DNA of 5,027 bases, taken from the NCBI GenBank assembly GCA_012841995.1, contig DUTQ01000115.1, positions 1-5,027 on the forward strand, in the 5' to 3' direction. The notes beneath the pieces were generated by a model. The model ran no database searches. It was not told the origin of the DNA and saw only the letters and a program-made list of their open reading frames with translations. The translations under genes and the position numbers were made by a program. The stretch is from Thermoanaerobacterales bacterium. GTDB taxonomy: Bacteria > Bacillota > Thermosediminibacteria > Thermosediminibacterales > Tepidanaerobacteraceae. This document shows positions 1 through 5,027 of the stretch, piece after piece; within the stretch, counting starts at the first letter, position 1, and every line of letters starts with the position of its first letter.

Positions 1-1877
1 GGACAGGTAAAACCTTTACAATAGCAAATCTCATACAAGAGGTCCAAAAGCCTACTTTGGTTATTGCCCATAATAAGACATTGGCTGGGCAATTGTGCAG
101 TGAACTAAAAGAATTTTTCCCAAATAACGCCGTAGAGTATTTTGTAAGTTACTATGATTATTATCAGCCGGAAGCATATATTCCGCAAACTGATACTTAC
201 ATTGAAAAGGATGCTTCCATAAATGATGAAATAGACAAATTAAGGCACTCAGCAACAGCTGCCCTTTTTGAGCGAAGAGATGTTGTAATAGTATCAAGTG
301 TTTCTTGTATATACAGCCTTGGCTCTCCTGTGGACTATGAAAACCAAGTTATTTCCATTAGAAAAGATATGCAGCGGGACAGGGATGATGTTATACGAAA
401 GCTTATAGATATTCAATTTGAACGCAATGAGTATGAATTTGAGCGCGGTACATTTCGAGTCAGAGGTGATGTCCTTGAGATTTACCCAGTTTCTTTTACG
501 GAAAAGGCTATAAGAGTTGAATTCTTTGGAGATATAATAGATAGGATAACCGAATTTGATACATTGACTGGTGAGATATTAGGAGAGAGGAATCACATCT
601 CAATTTTTCCGGCTTCTCACTATGCTACTCCAAAAGATAAGATTGAAATTGCCATTAAAAATATAGAAACCGAGTTAAAAGAGCACTTGGCAAAGCTTAA
701 AAGCGAAGATAAGATATTAGAGGCTCAACGCCTTGAGCAGAGGACAAACTATGATATTGAAATATTAAGGGAAATGGGCTATTGTAAGGGAATTGAAAAC
801 TATTCCAGGCACCTTTCAGGAAGGAAACCTGGTGAAGCGCCCTTTACATTGTTGGATTATTTTCCAAAAGACTATCTTATTATAATAGACGAATCCCATG
901 TTACACTTCCACAGCTTCACGCTATGTGGGCAGGGGACAGGTCTAGAAAGGAATCCCTTATACAGCATGGCTTTAGACTTCCGTCAGCATTGGATAATAG
1001 GCCACTAAACTTTAAAGAATTTGAGGAGAGGATTAATCAAGTTATTTTCTTATCTGCAACACCAGGCCCTTATGAATTGGAAAAGAGTTCTCAAGTAGTA
1101 GAGCAAATAATAAGGCCAACTGGATTAGTAGATCCAGAGATTGAATTAAAGCCTGTAAAAGGCCAAATCGATGACCTAATATGGCAAATAAAGCAAAGGG
1201 CAAAAAAAGGCCAGAGAGTGCTTGTGACAACTCTTACAAAAAAGATGGCAGAGGATTTGACAGATTATTTGAAGGAATCTGGTATTCGCGTCAGATATTT
1301 GCATTCTGAAATCCATACACTTGAACGCCTTCAGATTTTACGAGATTTAAGGCTTGGAAAGTTCGATTGCCTAGTTGGCATAAACCTTTTAAGAGAGGGC
1401 CTTGACCTTCCTGAAGTATCACTAGTTGCCATCCTTGATGCAGATAAAGAAGGCTTTTTGCGTTCAGATACATCACTTATTCAAACAATAGGCCGAGCTG
1501 CACGAAATGTTGAGGGCAAAGTTATCATGTATGCAGAAAAGATAACTGATTCCATGCAGAGAGCGATAAATGAAACAAACCGCAGGAGAAAAATACAGAT
1601 TGATTATAATAAAAAGCACGGAATAATACCTACTACTGTTAAAAAAGCCGTGCGAGATTTAATTGAGGCTACGAAGGTTGCTGAAGAAAAAGCCGATTAT
1701 TTGCCAGAACAAGATATAACTAAGATGAGTAAAAAACAACTTAAAGATTATGTAGAACACTTGGAGAAACAAATGAAACGAGCGGCAAAAAATTTAGAGT
1801 TTGAAAATGCCGCTAAACTGAGAGACTTGATTTTTGAAATAAAAGCTGAGGCCTTTAGTCCTGTAATAGAAAAGTGA
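1..1877 (+). CDS. uvrB: UvrABC excinuclease subunit B, 5'-truncated by the window edge
   Basis: UvrB is the damage-verifying, helicase-like ATPase of nucleotide excision repair. UvrA loads it at lesions, and it then recruits UvrC for incision. The reading frame is open from base 3 (624 visible codons) and enters inside Walker A: the first bases read as the end of G-T-G-K-T. By comparison with the B. subtilis protein about 42 N-terminal residues are missing, giving a normal full length near 665. The TTG at 57 is an internal Leu codon, not a start. Visible motifs in order: the damage-probing beta-hairpin [12 protein letters not shown] (144-179), the Walker B/DExH motif DESH (888-899), SATPG (1053-1067), the motif V region [14 protein letters not shown] (from about 1380), motif [11 protein letters not shown] (1482-1508), and a C-terminal coiled UVR domain (about 1731-1850) of the kind that contacts UvrC. 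No frameshift or lost key residue is seen. It is probably co-transcribed with uvrA; its promoter and any LexA box lie outside the window. Confidence 0.98.
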   Translation, partial: TGKTFTIANLIQEVQKPTLVIAHNKTLAGQLCSELKEFFPNNAVEYFVSYYDYYQPEAYIPQTDTYIEKDASINDEIDKLRHSATAALFERRDVVIVSSVSCIYSLGSPVDYENQVISIRKDMQRDRDDVIRKLIDIQFERNEYEFERGTFRVRGDVLEIYPVSFTEKAIRVEFFGDIIDRITEFDTLTGEILGERNHISIFPASHYATPKDKIEIAIKNIETELKEHLAKLKSEDKILEAQRLEQRTNYDIEILREMGYCKGIENYSRHLSGRKPGEAPFTLLDYFPKDYLIIIDESHVTLPQLHAMWAGDRSRKESLIQHGFRLPSALDNRPLNFKEFEERINQVIFLSATPGPYELEKSSQVVEQIIRPTGLVDPEIELKPVKGQIDDLIWQIKQRAKKGQRVLVTTLTKKMAEDLTDYLKESGIRVRYLHSEIHTLERLQILRDLRLGKFDCLVGINLLREGLDLPEVSLVAILDADKEGFLRSDTSLIQTIGRAARNVEGKVIMYAEKITDSMQRAINETNRRRKIQIDYNKKHGIIPTTVKKAVRDLIEATKVAEEKADYLPEQDITKMSKKQLKDYVEHLEKQMKRAAKNLEFENAAKLRDLIFEIKAEAFSPVIEK

Positions 1878-1884
1878 GAGTGAT
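1876..1884 (+). promoter_or_regulatory. Ribosome binding site of uvrA
   Basis: GAGAGTGAT resembles the anti-Shine-Dalgarno complement GAGGTGAT with one base inserted. It ends 7 bases before the uvrA ATG and overlaps the last two bases of the uvrB stop codon (TGA at 1875-1877), which fits translation of uvrA closely following uvrB. It is a moderate rather than a strong site. An in-frame TAG at 1889-1891 directly before the ATG rules out any upstream start, so this site and the start at 1892 support each other. Confidence 0.7.
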
Positions 1885-1891
1885 GTATTAG

Positions 1892-4762
1892 ATGTCAACT
1901 GATAAGATTATAGTTAAGGGAGCCAGAGAACATAATTTAAAAAATATAGATGTTGAAATACCCAGAGAAAAATTAGTAGTTATTACAGGTATCTCCGGCT
2001 CTGGAAAATCAACACTAGCTTTTGATACCATATATGCTGAAGGGCAGAGGCGTTATGTAGAATCTCTATCTGCTTATGCACGACAATTTTTAGGCCAAAT
2101 GGATAAGCCGGATGTTGATTATATTGAAGGCCTTTCTCCAGCCATATCTATTGATCAAAAAACTACAAGTAAGAATCCGCGTTCTACAGTGGGAACAGTT
2201 ACAGAGATATATGATTATTTAAGGCTTTTATTTGCAAGAATAGGTAAACCCCATTGTCCTAAATGTGGTAAAGAGATATCACAGCAGACAGTTGATCAAA
2301 TGGTTGATCAAATAATGGAGCTCCCAGAACGCACTCGAATTCAGGTTATGGCGCCAGTTGTCCGGGGTAGAAAGGGAGAATTTGTAAGGTTAATCGATAG
2401 GATAAAAAAAGACGGTTTTGTTCGAATTAGGGTTGATGGGGAAATTAAAGAAGTCAATCAAGAGATTAAACTCGATAAAAACAAGAAACATGATATTGAA
2501 ATCATAGTCGACAGAATAATTATAAAGCCGGACATAGAGTCAAGATTGGCTGATTCTATTGAAACAGCTGTAGGTGAAGCGAATGGCTTGGTTATCATCG
2601 ATGTTTTAGATAAAGAAGAGATGTTATTTTCCCAAAATTTTGCATGTCCCGATTGTGGCGTTAGTTTAGAAGAGCTTACTCCACGCATGTTTTCCTTCAA
2701 CAGCCCTTATGGAGCTTGCCCCGAGTGCAGTGGTTTAGGAGTAAACATGGAGATAGATCCTGAATTGGTTATACCTGATACATCAAAATCTATTTCGAAA
2801 GGGGCTATTGAACCCTGGAACAGTAGCAGCCCAGACGGTTACTACTATCAGATGTTAAAGGCCGTAATAAACCATTACGGATATAAAGACAATATACCAA
2901 TAGATGAAATGAGACCTGAAGTAGTTGATGCAATACTATACGGTTCAGATGAACAAATAGAATTCTATTATGAAAGTCGTTTTAGTAAAAACACAAAGAA
3001 ATACAAAGGGTATTTCGAAGGGGTTATAAACAATTTAAAACGACGTTACCAGGAAACTAATTCCGAATATTCAAGGCAAGATATAGAGCGGTATATGAGC
3101 ACAAAGCCTTGCCCTGCGTGTAATGGCACAAGATTAAGGCCTGAAAGTAAAGCAGTGACAGTAGGGGGGAAATCCATAGCTGAAGTGACAGCACTTTCCA
3201 TAACCGAAGCTATGGAGTTTTTTGATAATATTTCACTTAATCCCAGACAGAAAATGATAGCACAACAGATATTGAAGGAAATAAAAAACCGCCTTCGTTT
3301 CCTTTCCGATGTTGGGCTTGATTACCTTACACTAGACAGGTCATCTGGGACACTTTCCGGAGGGGAGGCTCAGCGAATTCGTCTTGCCACTCAAATAGGT
3401 TCACGATTAGTTGGTGTACTCTACATTCTTGATGAACCCAGTATTGGTCTTCATCAGAGGGACAATGAAAGACTTCTAAAAACATTAAAAGAATTGAGAG
3501 ATTTAGGGAATACGGTTGTAGTTGTAGAGCATGACGAAGATACTGTAAGAGCGGCTGACTATATAGTAGATGTTGGTCCCGGCGCAGGTGAACATGGAGG
3601 CGAAGTAGTTGCACAAGGGCCTGTTGACATTATTAAAAACTGTGATAAATCGATTACAGGCCAATACTTGAGCGGGAAAAAGGCTATACATGTGCCAGCT
3701 ACAAGACGCAAGCATACAGATAAGTATTTAGAATTAAAAGGCTGTCGTGAGCACAACCTCAAAAACATAGACGTGAAATTTCCTATAGGCCTCTTTACTT
3801 GTGTCACAGGAGTATCAGGGTCAGGGAAAAGCACATTGGTAAATGAAATACTGTATAGGGCTTTAAAACAGAGTTTGTATAAAACCAGATCAAACCCAGG
3901 TGATTTTGACAAATTATCAGGGGTAGAGCATATAGATAAGGTAATAGATATAGATCAGTCGCCGATTGGCAGAACCCCGCGCTCAAACCCTGCTACCTAT
4001 ACAAATGTTTTTACAGATATTCGAGAGGTGTTTTCTAAGACACCTGAAGCGAGAATGCGGGGATATAAGCCTGGCCGCTTTAGCTTTAATGTAAAAGGTG
4101 GAAGGTGTGAAGCATGTAGTGGTGATGGAATAATAAAAATCGAAATGCACTTTTTAGCTGATGTATACGTGCCTTGTGAGGTATGTAAAGGAAAGCGATA
4201 TAACAGAGAGACCCTTGAGGTTAAATACAAGGGTAAGAATATTTCCGATGTGCTGGATATGACTGTAAATGAAGCCGCGCGATTCTTCGAGAACATACCG
4301 AGGATTAAAAGAAAACTCCAAACATTACAAGATGTGGGCTTGGGTTATATAAGATTGGGCCAACCCTCTACGACTTTATCAGGCGGAGAGGCTCAACGTG
4401 TAAAGCTTGCTACAGAACTTTCAAAGAGGTCGAGCAGTGACACATTATATATACTTGATGAACCTACAACAGGCCTTCATCCTGATGACATAAGAAAACT
4501 TCTGAATGTCTTACAGCGCTTAGTTGATGGCGGCAGCACTGTTATAGTCATTGAGCATAACTTGGATGTAATCAAAACTGCGGATTATATCATTGACCTT
4601 GGTCCTGAAGGCGGGGATAAAGGCGGGTATATATTGTGTAGTGGCACCCCAGAAGAAGTTGCTGCTGAACCAAAATCCTATACTGGGCAGTTTTTAAAAA
4701 AGGAACTTATGAAGTATAAAGAAAAAGTAAAGACAAATAAAAGGATGGTATTGGCAAAATAG
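1892..4762 (+). CDS. uvrA: UvrABC excinuclease subunit A, complete
   Basis: UvrA is the DNA-damage sensor of nucleotide excision repair. It is an ABC-type ATPase that acts as a dimer, finds distorted DNA and hands it to UvrB. The 956 residues match the usual family length of about 940-960. The two ATPase modules are both complete. Module I has Walker [10 protein letters not shown] (33-41), signature LSGGEAQ (488-494), Walker B with D514-E515, and switch His548. Module II has Walker [10 protein letters not shown] (640-648), signature LSGGEAQ (829-835), Walker B with D856-E857, and His889. Between Walker A I and the first zinc finger lies the UvrB-binding/insertion region. Zinc-type Cys pairs are C252/C255 with C276/C279, and C739/C742 with C762/C765 (the GRCEAC...[13 protein letters not shown] finger). 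Further CxxC pairs sit at 122/125 and 407/410, as in other bacterial UvrA. The ATG is fixed by the TAG just upstream. The last 20 or so residues are a Lys-rich tail. uvrB precedes it by 14 bases. No intrinsic terminator lies directly after the stop. Confidence 0.99.
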   Translation: MSTDKIIVKGAREHNLKNIDVEIPREKLVVITGISGSGKSTLAFDTIYAEGQRRYVESLSAYARQFLGQMDKPDVDYIEGLSPAISIDQKTTSKNPRSTVGTVTEIYDYLRLLFARIGKPHCPKCGKEISQQTVDQMVDQIMELPERTRIQVMAPVVRGRKGEFVRLIDRIKKDGFVRIRVDGEIKEVNQEIKLDKNKKHDIEIIVDRIIIKPDIESRLADSIETAVGEANGLVIIDVLDKEEMLFSQNFACPDCGVSLEELTPRMFSFNSPYGACPECSGLGVNMEIDPELVIPDTSKSISKGAIEPWNSSSPDGYYYQMLKAVINHYGYKDNIPIDEMRPEVVDAILYGSDEQIEFYYESRFSKNTKKYKGYFEGVINNLKRRYQETNSEYSRQDIERYMSTKPCPACNGTRLRPESKAVTVGGKSIAEVTALSITEAMEFFDNISLNPRQKMIAQQILKEIKNRLRFLSDVGLDYLTLDRSSGTLSGGEAQRIRLATQIGSRLVGVLYILDEPSIGLHQRDNERLLKTLKELRDLGNTVVVVEHDEDTVRAADYIVDVGPGAGEHGGEVVAQGPVDIIKNCDKSITGQYLSGKKAIHVPATRRKHTDKYLELKGCREHNLKNIDVKFPIGLFTCVTGVSGSGKSTLVNEILYRALKQSLYKTRSNPGDFDKLSGVEHIDKVIDIDQSPIGRTPRSNPATYTNVFTDIREVFSKTPEARMRGYKPGRFSFNVKGGRCEACSGDGIIKIEMHFLADVYVPCEVCKGKRYNRETLEVKYKGKNISDVLDMTVNEAARFFENIPRIKRKLQTLQDVGLGYIRLGQPSTTLSGGEAQRVKLATELSKRSSSDTLYILDEPTTGLHPDDIRKLLNVLQRLVDGGSTVIVIEHNLDVIKTADYIIDLGPEGGDKGGYILCSGTPEEVAAEPKSYTGQFLKKELMKYKEKVKTNKRMVLAK

Positions 4763-4804
4763 CAATAAAGCTGCAGTCAAGTTGGCAAATTTTGTGCTAT
4801 AAAA

Positions 4805-4850
4805 GCCTTGAATTATATCGGGCGATATGTTAATATAAAAAATGCAATAA
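4805..4850 (+). repeat. 46-base direct repeat, copy 1 (tRNA promoter unit)
   Basis: These 46 bases are identical to 4982-5027, at an offset of 177. The unit spans the -35, spacer, -10 and presumed start of transcription of the tRNA-Leu promoter. It is also present, inverted and with two differences, at 4909-4954, so three copies of the same promoter unit occur within 223 bases. Confidence 0.95.
4808..4836 (+). promoter_or_regulatory. Sigma-A-type promoter of tRNA-Leu (copy 1)
   Basis: The -35 box TTGAAT (4808-4813) and -10 box TAATAT (4831-4836) are separated by exactly 17 bases. Each matches the consensus at four or more positions. Transcription would start near 4843, giving a leader of about 10 bases before the tRNA 5' end at 4853, a usual arrangement for bacterial tRNA genes. 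The spacer contains a short dyad (4815-4828, ATATCG-GG-CGATAT), whose meaning is unknown. Confidence 0.72.
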
Positions 4851-4852
4851 GT

Positions 4853-4903
4853 GCCGAAGTGGTGGAATTGGCAGACGCGCTAGATTCAGGTTCTAGTGTC
4901 CGC
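4853..4903 (+). tRNA. tRNA-Leu(CAG) fragment: 5' part only, broken in the variable arm
   Basis: The sequence from G4853 reads as the start of a class II bacterial tRNA-Leu: acceptor 5' strand GCCGAAG (4853-4859), D-arm with the GG of the D-loop, and an anticodon stem CTAGA/TCTAG (4880-4884 with 4892-4896). The seven-base loop TTCAGGT has anticodon CAG at 4887-4889, which reads CUG. The variable arm begins normally (TGTCCGC) and then stops. No second half of the variable arm, no T-arm with a GTTCGA-like loop and no CTTCGGC 3' acceptor strand follow. Instead the sequence turns into the reverse complement of the upstream region at 4903. The inverted repeat supplies CGGC, which could pair only with the first four acceptor bases. 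As written it cannot make a working tRNA. It is a pseudogene or a chimera of an intact gene elsewhere. Confidence 0.85.
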
Positions 4904-4922
4904 GGCACTTATTGCATTTTTT

Positions 4923-4951
4923 ATATTAACATATCACTCGATATAATTCAA
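4923..4951 (-). promoter_or_regulatory. Inverted copy of the tRNA-Leu promoter
   Basis: Read on the - strand, TTGAAT (4951-4946) and TAATAT (4928-4923) keep the 17-base spacing and the boxes are unchanged from copy 1. Only two spacer bases differ. If active, it would transcribe leftwards through the complement of the tRNA fragment and towards the 3' end of uvrA, head-on with copy 1. Activity is inferred from the boxes only. Confidence 0.5.
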
Positions 4952-4981
4952 GGCTTTTATAGCACAAAATTTGCTAACTTG

Positions 4982-5027
4982 GCCTTGAATTATATCGGGC
5001 GATATGTTAATATAAAAAATGCAATAA
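4982..5027 (+). repeat. 46-base direct repeat, copy 2, running to the window end
   Basis: Identical to 4805-4850. The sequence ends exactly where the next bases in copy 1 would be GTG and then the tRNA 5' end. A second, possibly intact tRNA-Leu may therefore begin three bases beyond the window, but this cannot be seen. The join at 4981/4982 abuts the end of the right inverted-repeat arm with no spacer. An exact repeat ending at the sequence end is also what an assembly break at a repeat would look like. Confidence 0.93.
4985..5013 (+). promoter_or_regulatory. Third copy of the tRNA-Leu promoter, facing out of the window
   Basis: TTGAAT (4985-4990), a 17-base spacer and TAATAT (5008-5013) are identical to copy 1, including the spacer dyad. 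It would start transcription near 5020, directed off the window end, presumably into a tRNA-Leu gene that is not visible. Confidence 0.6.

Larger units (their letters stand above)
4778..4981. repeat. Long near-perfect inverted repeat (79-base arms, 46-base loop) around the tRNA-Leu fragment
   Basis: Arm 4778-4856 is the reverse complement of 4903-4981 with no gaps and three mismatches out of 79 (4784/4975, 4821/4938, 4823/4936). All three are transitions. In a + strand RNA two would be G-U wobble pairs and one a C-A mismatch. The left arm holds the tRNA-Leu promoter and the first four bases of the tRNA. The loop (4857-4902) holds its D-arm and anticodon arm. No transposase, IS-like end or flanking target-site duplication is visible, so I do not call it a mobile element. 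It may be a true inverted duplication or a template-switch or assembly chimera at a contig end. Confidence 0.93.

Noticed and set aside
57..1877. uvrB starting at the TTG at 57
   Set aside because: The frame is open upstream to base 3 and encodes the Walker A residues T-G-K-T before this point. TTG 57 is a conserved internal Leu, so the gene is truncated by the window edge rather than starting here.
2291..2314. Tandem 12-base near-repeat (GTTGATCAAATG then GTTGATCAAATA) in uvrA
   Set aside because: It encodes VDQM-VDQI in the insertion region, stays in frame and is short. It is ordinary coding repetition with no sign of a regulatory site.
2328..2342. SOS/LexA box-like GAAC...TTC string inside uvrA
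   Set aside because: Spacing and half-sites do not match the Firmicute LexA site, and it lies within coding sequence. The real operon promoter is outside the window.
3327..4296. Several - strand open frames of 60-117 codons across uvrA (and others over uvrB)
   Set aside because: They lie wholly inside the well-conserved coding frames of uvrA and uvrB, show no recognisable motif or ribosome binding site, and look like shadows of the + strand genes.
4795..4803. Possible extended -10 element TGCTATAAA upstream of the tRNA promoter
   Set aside because: No acceptable -35 box lies 16-18 bases upstream; TTGGCA at 4782-4787 is only 10 bases away. The TTGAAT/TAATAT pair downstream is far better placed for the tRNA.
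4778..4981. Insertion sequence or MITE
   Set aside because: There is no transposase and no target-site duplication. The arm content is plainly a tRNA promoter plus the tRNA 5' end rather than element termini.
4778..5027. CRISPR array or phage attachment site
   Set aside because: There are only two direct copies, the unit is a promoter, spacing is not regular, and no integrase or cas gene is visible. Attachment sites in tRNA genes normally copy the 3' end, whereas here the 5' end is copied.

Overview
The window carries the nucleotide excision repair genes uvrB (5' end cut off by the window edge) and uvrA (complete), both on the + strand and 14 bases apart. They are followed by a short, structurally odd tail (4763-5027) built around a broken tRNA-Leu gene. 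The AT-rich sequence, heavy use of ATA (Ile) and AGA/AGG (Arg) codons, the uvrB-uvrA gene order and Bacillus-like wording of the UvrB motifs (for example NKTLAGQL and [14 protein letters not shown]) point to a low-GC Firmicute, probably class Clostridia. This assignment is an inference from composition and remembered family sequences, not from a search.

Layout: 1-1877 is uvrB, entering inside the Walker A motif, so roughly the first 40 residues are missing. 1878-1891 is the gap with the uvrA ribosome binding site. 1892-4762 is a full-length uvrA of 956 codons with both ATPase modules and its zinc-binding Cys pairs intact. 4763-5027 has no protein gene. It holds a good sigma-A-type promoter, the 5' part of tRNA-Leu(CAG) cut off in the variable arm, then a near-perfect reverse-complement copy of the promoter region, then the start of a third, forward copy that runs off the end. 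Writing the units as A (4778-4804), B (4805-4850) and C (4851-4856), the order is A-B-C, tRNA fragment, C'-B'-A', B.

How the genes work together: UvrA dimers scan DNA for helix-distorting lesions and load UvrB, which verifies the damage and recruits UvrC for dual incision. The close spacing suggests uvrB and uvrA are co-transcribed from a promoter upstream of the window. uvrC is not visible here. The tRNA locus looks like a separate transcription unit that simply follows uvrA.

The two repair genes look entirely ordinary. The only unusual part is the last 250 bases: either a real inverted/direct duplication at a tRNA promoter, or a template-switch or assembly chimera at a contig end. The sequence alone cannot settle which. 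I see no sign of a new defence, mobile or other gene system.
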